Assembly: GCA_001695595.3 (NCBI GenBank)
Contig: MBPM02000013.1
Span: 868,001-932,000 of the forward strand
DNA length: 64,000 nucleotides
Direction of reading: 5' to 3'
Origin: Plasmopara viticola
Taxonomy: Eukaryota; Oomycota; Peronosporomycetes; Peronosporales; Peronosporaceae
Numbering within the stretch: the stretch's first letter is position 1; every line of letters begins with the position of its first letter. Position numbers and translations under genes: made by a program. The notes beneath the pieces are model-generated. The model was not told where the DNA came from. It worked only from the letters and a program-made list of their open reading frames with translations, and searched no databases. Positions 1 through 10,576 of the stretch are shown piece by piece.

Positions 1-1140
1 GGCATATGACTGCGGATATCTAACAGTGAAGCCTCGAGCAAAGCTGTATATCGCCCCGCAAACGGTAAATACAGTCCATGGATCACTACGTCTGCCTCAA
101 CCACCAGCAAACCAGGCCTCAATAAACATTTCGTATCAAAGATCACAAAGTTACGAGCATTTTTTATAGAGGCTCGCAGTAGACTTCTAGGTGTTTCTGT
201 CCCCCCGGAACATATTGCACAAAATTGGCGGGCATCGCCACAGAAGAAGCCTTGTTGGATGCTTATATACTGCAAGCAGCTCGAAGGTATACCGCCCCCT
301 TACCAGCGTAGCTGATACTCATGGGGTTTGGACCGACCGGTAGTGGGTAGGGCATCCGTCTTTAAAAGCATGCGTGACCGACAGATTGACTTTGTCGTTT
401 CTTGATGGATGTGCTACAACAGTGCTCTCATAGCTAGAGAACATATCTTGACGCGTGTTGATCGTGTCAGCCCCTTGTGCAGCCAAATGTTGCTTCCCTT
501 CCCGATATATTAATTCATGTAGTTCGTGTCGCATACTTCGGGGAATATGAGCACTTTGCTACATTATTATAGTGGATGGGTATCAAAGATCATGTGTAGA
601 TTGGCTATGAGAGGCGGCAGGGGTGCACTTATGATGTGTTTATCGAAAGCGTGAGCTCAGGTCGTTGATCTTCGTTCTAAAATGATAACATACACATCGC
701 TTCCAACAGTAAGAATAATCTTTGACAGGTCAAAATGTAGCTCTTCCCAAATGTAAAATTTAACATAGGAGATAATTATTTTACAACGAGTATTCAGCAT
801 ATTAGGTTATATATACTTGCTAAGCAGTGGATATACGACAATGTACTGCTTTTTCGTTATCTCATCAGTACTGTTTTCTATTGATGCTCGAAATATCACG
901 TGACTTGTGTCACACAATATGGAAGTTGGAGTTCGTGAAACCCCGTGACAGAAGCAGTTCAAAAGACATTAGGACACGTTTGGTCCTTGTTTACTGCGAA
1001 GGGTTGACCTGTGGAGTAGGATGACAAATGACGGCACCAGATTTTAAAAGATATTCAATAATGTGTGTAACAAATGTTTCAAGTATTTCCGGTATTGATC
1101 TCTTGTAAATTATTTCTTGTACATTTCTTTTGAACCACCG
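1..1140. other. Upstream intergenic stretch, no gene recognised
   Basis: Only short unsupported open frames occur here. From about position 800 onward the sequence is alignable by eye, with many substitutions, to the reverse complement of about 21.9-22.15 kb, so the outer end of the large inverted duplication lies near 800. Before that point I see no recognisable structure. Confidence 0.6.
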
Positions 1141-1145
1141 ACACG

Positions 1146-1248
1146 GAATTTTCCAGTCGGTGGTTCAGCGAAGTCTTGGCTGGTTTACTGCTCTTTCTTG
1201 GTCTTCGAGAACCTTCGAAAGGCAGCCTTCATAACAGCTGGTGATTGG
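1146..1248 (+). promoter_or_regulatory. HSP70 promoter: heat-shock elements and inverted CCAAT box
   Basis: A GAAnnTTC unit lies at 1146-1153. A three-unit TTCnnGAAnnTTC element followed directly by GAA lies at 1204-1219. ATTGG, the reverse of CCAAT, lies at 1244-1248. The matching positions upstream of the mirrored HSP70 also keep these motifs, which argues they are functional. Heat-shock factor binding is inferred from the consensus only. Confidence 0.7.
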
Positions 1249-1410
1249 CCAGAATAGCAATGCATGACCGTTTTAAGCCATTCACATCCATCACGACCGA
1301 ATCTGCCGTCGTATCTTTCAGCTGACTCGTCGGTTTTCAATGCTCACTTTTCAAATTTCCTAGAGGACAAGAACACTAATCGTAAACAAACTCGACTTTA
1401 TAACATCAAG

Positions 1411-3417
1411 ATGGCCCAATCAGTATCTGGATACTCGGTCGGCATTGACCTGGGCACGACCTACTCGTGCGTTGGCGTGTGGCAGAATGATCGCGTTGAA
1501 ATTATTGCCAACGACCAGGGTAACCGTACCACTCCGTCGTATGTGGCTTTTACGGACACGGAGCGTCTTATTGGTGATGCTGCCAAGAATCAGGTGGCTA
1601 TGAACGCACACAACACGGTGTTTGACGCCAAGCGCCTCATTGGTCGCAAGTTCTCGGACCCGCTTGTCCAGGCTGACATTAAGCACTGGCCGTTCAAGGT
1701 GACGTCTGGCGCTGGCGACAAGCCACAGATCATGGTGCAGTTCAAGGGCGAGTCGAAGACTTTCCAACCCGAGGAAATCTCGTCCATGGTGCTGATTAAG
1801 ATGCGCGAGGTGGCTGAAGCTTTCATTGGCAAGGAGGTGAAGAACGCTGTGATTACGGTGCCCGCATACTTTAACGACTCCCAGCGTCAGGCGACCAAGG
1901 ACGCCGGTGCCATCGCTGGACTTAACGTTCTCCGTATCATTAACGAGCCGACGGCCGCTGCCATTGCCTACGGCCTGGACAAGAAGGGCGGTGAGCGCAA
2001 TGTACTGATCTTTGACCTGGGTGGCGGTACATTTGATGTGTCGCTGCTGAGCATCGAGGAAGGCATTTTCGAGGTGAAGGCTACGGCTGGTGACACGCAC
2101 CTTGGTGGTGAGGACTTTGACAACCGTCTGGTAGACCACTTCACCCAGGAATTTAAGCGAAAACACCGCAAGGACATCACGGAGAACCAACGTGCGCTTC
2201 GCCGTCTGCGTACCGCGTGTGAGCGTGCTAAGCGTACGCTGTCGTCGTCGGCTCAAGCATACATTGAAATTGACTCTCTTTTCGATGGTATCGACTTTAA
2301 CTCTACCATCACTCGTGCACGTTTCGAGGACATGTGCGGTGATTACTTCCGCAAAACTATGGAGCCTGTAGAGAAGGTGCTGCGCGATGCCAAGCTGTCG
2401 AAGAGTCAAGTGCACGAGGTGGTACTTGTTGGTGGATCCACCCGTATCCCCAAGGTGCAGCAGTTGCTGTCCGATTTCTTTAACGGCAAGGAGCCTAATA
2501 AGTCGATCAACCCGGACGAAGCGGTTGCTTACGGCGCTACCGTCCAAGCTGCGATCCTTAGCGGCAACGACTCGTCGGAGAAGCTGCAGGACTTGCTCCT
2601 GCTAGATGTGACACCGCTGTCCCTTGGTCTTGAGACCGCTGGTGGTGTCATGACGACGCTGATTGCTCGTAACACGACGGTGCCGACGAAGAAGTCGCAG
2701 ACGTTTTCGACGTATGCAGACAATCAACCGGGCGTGCTGATTCAGGTATTCGAAGGAGAGCGCTCAATGACTCGCGACAACAATTTGCTGGGCAAATTTA
2801 ATCTCGATGGCATTCCGCCCATGCCTCGTGGCGTGCCTCAAATCGATGTAACGTTCGATATCGATGCCAATGGTATCTTGAACGTGTCAGCTGTTGAGAA
2901 GTCGACTGGTAAGGAAAACAAGATCACGATTACGAACGACAAGGGTCGTTTGTCTCAGGCCGACATCGACCGTATGGTTTCGGAGGCTGAAAAGTACAAG
3001 TCGGAGGATGAGGCGAACAAGGTCCGCATTGAAGCCAAGAACGGACTTGAGAACTACGCCTACAACTTGCGAAACACCCTCAACGATGAGAAGCTCAAGG
3101 GTCAGCTATCTGAAGACGACAAGAAGTCGATTGACGATAAGGTTACTGAAACCATCAACTGGCTCGATGCCAACCAGTCTGCTGAGAAGGAGGAGTATGA
3201 AAGCAAGCAGAAGGAGCTTGAAGGTGTTGCCAATCCAATTTTGCAGAAAATGTACGCTGCTGCTGGTGCTGAAGGTGGCATGCCAGGTGGTATGCCAGGC
3301 GGCATGCCGGGTGGAATGCCTGGTGGCATGCCTGGTGGTATGCCCGGCGGTATGCCCGGTGGTGCACCCCCTGCTGGAGCATCTGGCCAAGGCCCGAAGA
3401 TTGAGGAAGTCGACTAA
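1411..3417 (+). CDS. HSP70: Cytosolic HSP70 chaperone (left arm copy)
   Basis: This encodes a 668-residue cytosolic Hsp70, an ATP-dependent chaperone that binds and releases unfolded polypeptides with J-protein and nucleotide-exchange partners. The nucleotide-binding domain occupies about residues 1-385, with the phosphate loop [12 protein letters not shown] near the N terminus, the signature [12 protein letters not shown] and [13 protein letters not shown]. The substrate-binding domain and helical lid follow. The tail has seven GGMP repeats and ends in EEVD, the motif that recruits TPR co-chaperones and marks a cytosolic form. An in-frame ATG exists upstream at 1264, but 1411 is chosen because the encoded protein then begins like the family and the mirrored copy has no equivalent extension. 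It is intronless. It faces inward, toward its mirror copy at 19517-21523. Heat-shock-like elements lie upstream. Confidence 0.98.
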   Translation: MAQSVSGYSVGIDLGTTYSCVGVWQNDRVEIIANDQGNRTTPSYVAFTDTERLIGDAAKNQVAMNAHNTVFDAKRLIGRKFSDPLVQADIKHWPFKVTSGAGDKPQIMVQFKGESKTFQPEEISSMVLIKMREVAEAFIGKEVKNAVITVPAYFNDSQRQATKDAGAIAGLNVLRIINEPTAAAIAYGLDKKGGERNVLIFDLGGGTFDVSLLSIEEGIFEVKATAGDTHLGGEDFDNRLVDHFTQEFKRKHRKDITENQRALRRLRTACERAKRTLSSSAQAYIEIDSLFDGIDFNSTITRARFEDMCGDYFRKTMEPVEKVLRDAKLSKSQVHEVVLVGGSTRIPKVQQLLSDFFNGKEPNKSINPDEAVAYGATVQAAILSGNDSSEKLQDLLLLDVTPLSLGLETAGGVMTTLIARNTTVPTKKSQTFSTYADNQPGVLIQVFEGERSMTRDNNLLGKFNLDGIPPMPRGVPQIDVTFDIDANGILNVSAVEKSTGKENKITITNDKGRLSQADIDRMVSEAEKYKSEDEANKVRIEAKNGLENYAYNLRNTLNDEKLKGQLSEDDKKSIDDKVTETINWLDANQSAEKEEYESKQKELEGVANPILQKMYAAAGAEGGMPGGMPGGMPGGMPGGMPGGMPGGMPGGAPPAGASGQGPKIEEVD

Positions 3418-4021
3418 GTTGTCTAGGTTAATTACTAGGAGTTAGCTTTTGTTAGTTTCTTTCAGTAAACAAATAATGGCAATGATGCCGTGGCTGTTGC
3501 GTAATAAATTTTGCGATAGTCAAATTTGTACGACTGAAATGTCGATTAACCAACACGCGAGATCGTCGTAATCTTTATTTACTGAGCAATATTAAAGAAT
3601 ATGGTCAATTCTTGTGATACAATTAGGAACATATTGTCACTAAGCTTACATGTTCCGTAGAATGCTTCCTTCATGACCGAGAAAAAGCATCGTTGAATGA
3701 CACTTTAGTCATTTACAAGGCGAGTAATGCGGCTTCGGAAAACAAATACATTTTAACTAAACTATGCGGCGTTTTCTGTACCGAGCCAAAAAGTCAAGCT
3801 TGTGTCCATTTATTTAATCAAACTAGAGAGCTGTGATTGTGTTGCAAGTAAACCACCAGTATAGAAAGATGATTATGGCTCAGGGCGACACCAACAATTC
3901 GCACAACCGTCTTGTTTAGTGAATGAGCCACGGACTAAAACCTAACTGACTATTTTTGTATATTTCAAAAAACGCGAAGAAGTTGTCATCACAATACAAG
4001 AAAACCCATTGCACTAGAGAG
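3418..4021. other. Intergenic between convergent HSP70 and RING genes
   Basis: This is the shared 3' flank of two convergent genes. It aligns to the reverse complement of 18905-19516 but with visibly more substitutions and small indels than the flanking gene bodies; the net offset changes by 8 bp here. No gene was found; a short frame at 3956-4141 is antisense to the RING gene tail. Confidence 0.7.
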
Positions 4022-5272
4022 TCACGAGGCAATAAGTTGCCGGCGATACTCAAGAATCATGTTGGAATTCTCTTCTTTCCAGCGAGTGCGTCGAACAAAT
4101 TCAAGCGAATACTCCGGTCCTACTACAGTGCCTTTGCATAGAATTTCAATCTCCTCAGATTTTGCTACCTTCAGCTTCTTTGACAGGTACTTGCGAAGGT
4201 ACATTATCTAGGCAATTTCGCAGAAAAAGCGCTTAGACTTCCCTTCAATCTTCGTTGAAAGTAGTTTTTTCTTGCTTAACGTACCTTGAGAAGTGACTGC
4301 GTGTGCATGTAAGGAGCTCTCAGCTTGCCCAAAGAGAGGAATAATGGAACATCCGGACTGTAAGCATTGACACATCACAGAAGCAACAATCGTCAAGATC
4401 ACGGCACTGAGCGCTCACTGACACTAAGTTCAAACTTACCCGCGCTGGGGATGAAGCTCAAACCGAACCATATTACCAGGAGACGGACCAAGCGAGCGAC
4501 TGATTGTCAAAGAGCTGGGCTGATTTTCATTCGGTGTATCGGGCTGCTTGCGCTTGATGCCAAAGTTCTTGTAGTACATCCGCTCTTATGTAAACAATGA
4601 AATCGTATAGCAAGTGCCTTAAAACATATAAACCAACAAGTTTTATAACAAACAGTACCGTCCGATTCGTCTTTTGCACGATAGTCTGGCAAAAGCTTAT
4701 CTACTAATTCTTTCATTGCCGGATCAGGGCTACCATACAATGATTCACATGGTAACATTTCAATTCTGAACAATCATACCAGAGTAGACTTTGTACGTAC
4801 AGAATCTGAGCCAGTGGCTTGGCACCAAGATTCACTCCGCACGTTGGACAAGAAGATGACTTTGGATGGTACAAGTAATAACCTCGAACGCAGCCGTAGC
4901 AGACTAAACAGACCCAACAATGCTCAATCAAAATTCCAATCGCAAGTTTATCACTTCACATCGTACACGTGTGCAGACACTCCTTTGAAGTATACGGGTC
5001 TCGGAAATAACCCTTGCAGAGTTTGCAAACAAAAAATTCGTTAAGACGTGTTATGTGTAGCGTTTCCTGTTACAGGTAATCACCACACATTAGGCGATTG
5101 CTGACAAAAGGTGCTAAGGGTGCGCCAAGCCGATTAGAGCCGAAAGTGCAGCCCAAAACGATAGTAAGAGATTAATTAAACACACTGTGCGTGCTTGGAC
5201 AAATAACATGCTGTAGGCCGTGTCATCCAGCGACGCGAGCGCCTCGTTCGACGTCGAAGAGCTCGTGACCAT
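4022..5272 (-). CDS. Polycomb-group RING finger (PCGF/DRIP-like) protein with RAWUL domain, left arm copy
   Basis: Seven exons are predicted: 5272-5186, 5066-4967, 4903-4801, 4729-4659, 4584-4440, 4357-4285 and 4207-4022, all with GT-AG introns and a joined frame of 254 residues. A C3HC4 RING lies at residues 43-84 (C43, C46, C59, H61, C64, C67, C81, C84). The stretch after it matches PCGF spacing up to the KLLP motif, and the C-terminal part resembles a RAWUL ubiquitin-like fold (key words YLRKYLSKKL and EIEILC). PCGF proteins pair with RING1-type E3 ligases in PRC1 to ubiquitylate histone H2A in the nucleus; plant DRIP proteins share this layout. Exon edges were set by eye; the third intron was placed so that residue spacing to KLLP equals animal PCGFs. 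The gene is mirrored at 17654-18904 with the same length. Confidence 0.8.
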
Positions 5273-5383
5273 ACTCAAAGTAAGAGTAGCATAAATCACT
5301 TATGTTTCATACTAAAGCATTGTTAAGTAGTACTGATAATTCTATGATTTGAGTTATTATTGCATGTACTACACCAATGCATA

Positions 5384-5959
5384 TTACTTGTGGGTGTAGC
5401 AAGGTCGTCTTCTTCGCTTGCTAAGGAGCACAACGCCGATGAAACAAGCCACTGGTATTATCACAAAAAACACAGCAAGCACAAAGATAGTGCTGGAAAA
5501 GAATGACTTTGTGCGATGACGACTCGATGGTATGCCATCCCCGGTCGTCCCACTGCTCGTTTCTAGTCTCCAATCTGATTCTCTGATAGCATTTCTTGGT
5601 TTAAGAGATTGTGTCGGTTGATCATGTATTGATGCGGGGGTAGAAATTGTAAACCTCTCGCAATCGCACTCGCCTTGATTCTTGGACTCTTGAAATTCCT
5701 TATGAGCCTGGTGTTGTTGCGTTAGCAACTCTTGCAACTCGAGACGCAGTTGGACATTAAGAGCTTCGAGGTGTTGACGTGTCATCGTCAGCTGATCGAT
5801 ATGACCTCGGGCATATGGACTTGGAGTAGAGTGCGCAGTGGTTAAGCCGTGTTGTCGCAAACGCGGAGATAGATGCCTGAAGGGCGTGGGAAAATGATGG
5901 TCTTGAGCCTGAACCAGGCTGATCGTCAGAGCTAGTGAACGTAAGAGGATCCATCGCAT
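5384..5959 (-). CDS. Type I membrane protein of unknown function, left arm copy
   Basis: This 191-residue protein is not recognised as a known family. Residues 1-19 form a convincing signal peptide (basic start, leucine-rich core, AQ at the cut). A short predicted coiled region with many L, Q and E follows at about residues 58-90. A single hydrophobic segment lies at about 151-178, followed by a KRRRR stop-transfer and a short tail, so the bulk should be luminal or extracellular. The ATG at 5959 is chosen because it starts the signal peptide; the frame is open further upstream. An RHLS word lies shortly after the signal peptide, loosely reminiscent of degenerate RXLR motifs, but this is weak. 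The mirrored copy (16967-17542) differs at about 14 residues, far more than its neighbours do. Confidence 0.75.
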   Translation of the reverse strand: MRWILLRSLALTISLVQAQDHHFPTPFRHLSPRLRQHGLTTAHSTPSPYARGHIDQLTMTRQHLEALNVQLRLELQELLTQQHQAHKEFQESKNQGECDCERFTISTPASIHDQPTQSLKPRNAIRESDWRLETSSGTTGDGIPSSRHRTKSFFSSTIFVLAVFFVIIPVACFIGVVLLSKRRRRPCYTHK

Positions 5960-6502
5960 TGATATGCAACTGACTGCTGCTTCCGTGACGCAATTGTAAA
6001 TGGATAAGTATGTGTCTGCGAAATACGTATCTCGCTGGTATGTTTTTTGACCTGAGCTCCTTCCGTCCATCAGACGACTTGCACGAAAAAAAGCAAATAT
6101 TCCGGTTACATTGAATGAAGAACTGATTTTTTTGGTGATGATGTGTTAATACCAACGTGTCATAAATGCTCAAAAAAATCAAGTACCTATTAAAAGAGGT
6201 AGTTAATAGTGAGATAGAATTACGAATGCACGTTGAACATCCTGAAACTGATAGAAACGATCGTCTGCACTTCAGGCAGGATCTCACTAAAGTGTTGCAT
6301 GTAAGCGCTGCAACGACGTCTACTTGCACCTCAGCTCAAAATAAGCATATTGTAGCTTTTAAAGGGGTCTCTTGTGACTTTACTACTTCGGTGCTAACGA
6401 TGCGCAAATTAAATGCGAAAAACAGCTTAGACACAACTTGGACTTTAAAAAAAGAGCTTAAGAGTCATATATATTTTGCAGCTTATGCAGCAAAGTCTCC
6501 CG
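5960..6502. other. Intergenic between membrane-protein and phosphatase genes
   Basis: This contains the presumed promoter of the membrane-protein gene and the 3' flank of the phosphatase gene. It is mirrored at about 16440-16966 with a net 16-bp length difference. Open frames here are extensions or shadows of the neighbours; no separate gene is supported. Confidence 0.6.
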
Positions 6503-7444
6503 TTAGTAATCAAGATTCCACATATGTAGATGGTCGCGCACGTCTTCCACATCATGATTCTTGGTGAGGAAAAGTGCAATCGACTTCAGCTCACTATCGT
6601 TCAAATCGTCAATAAAACTGGAGCAGCCGATAGCGTTTTGAGGATGAAAGGAATAAGCTCTCGGTGAATTGTCAACAATGATTGTCTGTGAGATGTCGCG
6701 ATCGAGAAGCGAGAGGTCCTTCACGTAGTCGCCTTCGAACTGAACACAATGCTCGCGGTAGAGACGATGAGAAATCACACCTTCTGGATCCAGTATATCC
6801 AGCAATGGATCCGCATAATTGCTGAGACTTGCCGTGTACACGACAAGTTCGTAGTATTTGGCCATTTCAATTAGGAACCTCTCAGCTCCGGGTCGCTTGC
6901 ACACAAATACGGTGTAAGCAACACCATCAATCTCGACAGGGACAATGAAGTCATAGTTGTCTGTTGGTTTGAATGACGAGTGCACCAGCGTTTCGTCTAA
7001 ATCAAGTACCAAGCACTTCTTGTTGAAATGCGTTAAAGATAGTGGTGGCAAGAGGCTTGAGCGCAACTCAATTGTGCTTCCTTTAGAGGCGAAAGAAGCG
7101 CCTTGTTTTGACCTGTCAAGATCAAGCTCTTGGTCAATAAGGCCAAATGCCGACCAGATATTAGTGAAAATGTTGCGAAAGCCCCCTCGCTGCTTCCTCT
7201 CAATTGAAACTTCGCGGGAGACACGACGAGCACCAGTAAGAATAGGCTGACGATTGCCATTTCTGTCGGTTTGGTGGACAATGCTTGCCAATGGATTGAC
7301 GATATTTAGCTCTGCAAGCGGCTTTTTCGGTGGGGTATGGTCGATTAATGTACTGTTGCTCGATACATTTGTGTCAAAAGATACTTGAGTTTTCGCGGTC
7401 TGGTAGATCTGCGCCTCCAATTGTGTAGGAGATACCATCGTCAT
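6503..7444 (-). CDS. CTD small-phosphatase-like (FCP1/SCP family) protein, left arm copy
   Basis: This protein of about 313 residues has a C-terminal HAD-type phosphatase domain. Catalytic motif DLDETLVHSS supplies the nucleophile and acid aspartates (DxDxT class), followed by VCKRPGAE, VVYTASLSNYADP, the HRLYREHC block and IIVDNSP with the conserved aspartates near the end. Family members dephosphorylate the RNA polymerase II C-terminal domain (SCP) or, in the Dullard/Nem1 branch, lipin; the substrate here cannot be told. The N-terminal 130 residues are low complexity with a word shared by the paralogue at 12480 (ILTG followed by arginines). The start is placed at the ATG at 7444; the frame extends to 7489 but only through a GTG. 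The protein is identical in sequence to the mirror copy at 15498-16439. Confidence 0.93.
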   Translation of the reverse strand: MTMVSPTQLEAQIYQTAKTQVSFDTNVSSNSTLIDHTPPKKPLAELNIVNPLASIVHQTDRNGNRQPILTGARRVSREVSIERKQRGGFRNIFTNIWSAFGLIDQELDLDRSKQGASFASKGSTIELRSSLLPPLSLTHFNKKCLVLDLDETLVHSSFKPTDNYDFIVPVEIDGVAYTVFVCKRPGAERFLIEMAKYYELVVYTASLSNYADPLLDILDPEGVISHRLYREHCVQFEGDYVKDLSLLDRDISQTIIVDNSPRAYSFHPQNAIGCSSFIDDLNDSELKSIALFLTKNHDVEDVRDHLHMWNLDY

Positions 7445-8505
7445 TGTAACGATTGACGCGTTGGCTGAAGGCGCTGTGTCCCAGCACACGTATCCGGCTT
7501 GGCCCGGACTAGGGTCGCGACTTTGAGATTATTTAGTTGAGCCGAGTGGAGAGCTTGTATTGGTAAGTGGGGTGGTGCAAAATAAATTTTGAATGGAATT
7601 GTGCTGGTAGATCATGTTGTTCTGTAATTTCCTCGAATCTTGTCCCCATACACACCGTGACGTAGATAACCCGTTTTCCAATCAGCTTGTGATGATGCTA
7701 TTTATTTTTGCTGATCAGGGCAACTATGTCCGGTGAAAATGCGCTGAAGAAATATCTTGTTCACCCCATGACCCTGAACGACCACCAAATCTGTCGATTC
7801 TTAATTCGAAAAGTTGCATGTATGCTCTGGCTACCTTTTTACGTTGCATGTGATAAAGTATCGTACGAAACGACCGTTATAGATTAAATAACGACGAAAA
7901 GAGCTCGCTTATTATTTATATCTGTCAAAATTGAAGAAAAGAAATGGTTGTGAAACAAAATGAGTGCATATTTTTATGGCCACGTATTCAGAAACTGAAA
8001 ACGCTGTTTGGTTATTGAGGCATGCATTAAGAAGTCTGCATTCCAGATGTTCACTTATATTTGACTAACATTATATAGAACCCGTGCGAAAATTATATGC
8101 TCCCAGTCACTTTCGGTCGTCGATGTACAATCACCTCGAAAAGACAGAAATCTTTAATGGCTTCAAAGACACGAGAATGACGCGTGTAAGCTGTAGATTC
8201 GCATTCAGTGATACTGTAAAGGAGCTTCGGTACGGGACTGAAGTGATTGCCCTTAGACAAAGAGGCTTTACCAGCTCCCGCGTCGTACGTTAATAAATAT
8301 ATAAGGTCTTTGTTTTCCTCAATTCGAGAAGATTTTGTGTGAAGAATGCTCTTAACTCCATTATTTAATTTGAGCGTATTGTCTCCGCAAAAATTTCAAA
8401 GCGTATATAAGAAGTTAACAAAACTTATCGACACTGACGTACCGTGCATAATTGTGCAAAGGTGGACCTCTTATAATTGATCTATCACTGAAGTTCTTAC
8501 TGGCC
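7445..8505. other. Intergenic with arm end and dispersed repeat
   Basis: The proximal part is the phosphatase promoter, nearly identical to the reverse complement of about 15.15-15.5 kb. From about 7.8 kb the similarity to the mirror arm weakens. At about 7990-8420 there is a segment that also occurs, diverged, at about 22.83-23.44 kb in the same orientation; both contain a shared word CTTTACCAGCTCCCGCGT. No gene was recognised. Confidence 0.65.
7990..8420 (+). repeat. Dispersed repeat, copy 1
   Basis: This is alignable to 22.93-23.44 kb (+) and, more weakly, to the reverse complement around 14.82-14.96 kb. Shared landmarks in order are a GTTTGGTTA(T/C)TGA-type word, GTCTGCAT, CACCTC-AAAA, GAGGCTTTACCAGCTCC and TGTCTCCGCAAAAAT. 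It contains no coding capacity that I can defend. It may be part of the ancestral flank of the phosphatase gene rather than a transposon. Confidence 0.6.
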
Positions 8506-10464
8506 ATGACGTCGCCTTCGGTCGTAAAGTGGTGCGAAACAAGCGATCACAACGTCACAGAGACGGCCTTTGACGCCGTTAAGTGCAAACTGTAAGCTAT
8601 GCAAGTCAATACCAATATCCCTTGAAAGCGTCTTCGATTCCGATAGCCCTAGTACTAGGTATTAAAGCACGTGTATCATTCCATTCTCGGCAGCTCTGCA
8701 GCGACGCTGGGCTACTTTAATGACCCATTGCTTCGCTTCTTTGTCGAAAAGCCCACGCGACGCATTCCTCTTGTAAGCCTCTTCATGTCAATAGACAGAG
8801 GCTAACGTGTTGTAGTACTAATAGGCCTGATGTCTTGCAATGCAGATTCATCGTGGATATTACCTTCGCCATGTAGCGATAGCACGTTGCATCGAGCTCT
8901 TTTTCAATCAATGTAAGTTTCTACAATACTATTGCTTGTCAGACGCTGGCTATTAATCGTTGCTTTTAGATCAAACGTCGACTTGCGTCAACATTGTGTC
9001 GTTAGGCGCTGGGTTCGACACGCTTTTCTTCCGTCTGCTGGAGCAGCGGCAATATCTTGGCAACATGTCATTCATCGAAATCGACTGTGAAGCCATCGTA
9101 AGCGCCAAGACAATGCTGCTCAATGACAAGCGTGTTCGTGCAGGACTGTTTCCAAAAGACATGCACCACTTGACTGTGGCTGAATCGGTGGAGGGCAACG
9201 TGGCTTGGCAATGCCACGTGCCGTGTGCTTCGTACTCGCTCATTGCTTGCGATCTCGGAGATATCCAGCGTCTGGATGCAACGTTGGAAGCCGCTGGCGT
9301 AGTTCGTAGCTTGCCGACACTTTTTCTTGCCGAATGCGTCTTGGTATGAATTTATTTCTCGTCCATCAAGTCGCTTTTTCTAACAATTATTGTGTCTTGA
9401 AACAGTCATATCTGGCGCCGGAAAAGGGCACAATGCTACTTCAATGGCTTGCAACGACATTTCCTCGCGGCTCCATTGTCGTCTATGACCCAATTGGGCT
9501 TCACGTACGTCACAAAGACGGTAGCCAGACTATGGATCAAAAGACCACGGAAAGGTCCAACGCATTTGGTTGGACACTACAGCGTTACTTTGCTGTCAAG
9601 GGCTGTACGCTTCGTGGTGCGACAGAATACCAAACTGCAGCAGACCACGCTCGGCGGTTTCTGGTCCATGCCCAGTGGCAAAATTGTCGTATCCTCGACA
9701 TGAACAGTGTGTTTGCAGCATGCACTAGTGCCGAAGAAAAGCGCCGAGTCGCGTCATTGGAACCTTTTGACGAATTTGCCGACTGGGTGCTTTGTAATGC
9801 TCATTACGCAATTTATCTTGCAGACAATAAGAGCAAGGGCCTGATTAAGAACGAAATGGAGTGGACTGGTCACTTTGTGCCGTGGGCGCATCAGCACCAC
9901 TGCCTCTTGACAGGTACCCGTGGACCACAACAACAAGGATCGGACGTCGTGATGATCCGATCGTTTCAGCATGAAGACCTGGCTGCCGTGCGCTTGCTCT
10001 TTGAAAGCACCCACCTTGAATTTGCAAAACAGTCACGGGCTGTGCGTGATTTTGTGTCAAATCGTCTTCGTGGTCCTGCCGGCGACATGTTTGATGTGCA
10101 TCAAGCTTTTCAACTCCCCGCTAGCACCGGAATCCTAAAAAGTGGCTTCTGGATTGCTGAAGTGAATGGCGAAATCGTAGGATGTGTCGGTGCCAAGCCG
10201 CATAAAGACGATCGACGCGCTGCTGAACTCTGCCGATTAAGCGTTGCTAGTGCCTTTCGACGTCGTGGTGTGGCGTCAGCTCTGGTGCGAGTCGTCGAAG
10301 CATTCACGGCATCATGTGGTGCGTTCGACGAAATTCGTCTTGACACTATTGATACGATGAAAGATGCGCAGCAGTTGTACCGATCACTTGGGTATATTGA
10401 GCAGCTACAAGGTGAAAAGCAGAATAGCTCGTTTCGGCTTGTACGATTTCAAAAGACGCTCTAG
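8506..10464 (+). CDS. TYW4/LCMT-like SAM-dependent methyltransferase fused to GNAT acetyltransferase
   Basis: Five exons are predicted (8506-8591, 8694-8772, 8846-8912, 8970-9343, 9406-10464), giving 554 residues. Residues 1 to about 345 match the leucine carboxyl methyltransferase family: a TETAFDAVKCK segment, LGYFNDP, RGYY, the SAM-binding LGAGFDT at residues 89-95, ECVL before SYLAPE, and an EPFDEF segment followed by a histidine-tyrosine pair. The last features look more like LCMT2/TYW4, which completes wybutosine in tRNA-Phe, than LCMT1, which methylates the PP2A C terminus. Residues about 383-550 form a GNAT N-acetyltransferase domain, with the acetyl-CoA loop in RRRGVASALV and the RSLGY ending. 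Known TYW4 proteins instead carry a C-terminal kelch domain, so this fusion is unusual. The final exon runs unbroken through both domains. Confidence 0.85.
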
Positions 10465-10576
10465 GTATCTTGTTCTCTATTAATACATTCCCAACTGTCG
10501 TCTCATTACCAGTGCAAGCGCCGATTGTGCGAAGCATCAGCTTACGGTGAGAGATCAGTCCTCCATCTCTGAAGAG

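Larger units (their letters stand above)
800..8420 (+). repeat. Left arm of large inverted duplication
   Basis: This arm mirrors about 14.8-22.15 kb. Gene coordinates sum to constants across the arms: 22,934 for HSP70, 22,926 for the RING and membrane protein genes and 22,942 for the phosphatase gene, so only small net indels separate the arms. Gene bodies are almost identical, including introns of the RING gene, while intergenic and outer flanks differ much more. Arm ends are estimated by eye from fading similarity. Confidence 0.9.

Noticed and set aside
1264..1410. N-terminal 49-residue extension of the left HSP70
   Set aside because: The frame is open, but the mirrored copy has no in-frame upstream ATG, the extension has no targeting features, and the family begins at the chosen methionine.
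1420..2547. 375-codon open frame antisense to HSP70 (also 20387-21514 in the mirror copy)
   Set aside because: Long antisense frames are a codon-bias by-product of HSP70 genes; an antisense glutamate dehydrogenase was once proposed for HSP70 in the oomycete Achlya. In the 657-residue HSP70 pair the same antisense frame is broken into short pieces, so it is not conserved.
2894..3445. 183-codon arginine/threonine-rich frame overlapping the HSP70 3' end (and 19489-20040)
   Set aside because: It is a shifted-frame shadow of the HSP70 lid region.
5028..6000. RXLR effector motif in the membrane protein
   Set aside because: Only RHLS follows the signal peptide, with no canonical RXLR or dEER; not enough to call an effector.
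7445..7489. Upstream extension of the phosphatase frame (and 15453-15497)
   Set aside because: It would start at GTG; the first ATG lies at 7444 (15498) in a good start context.
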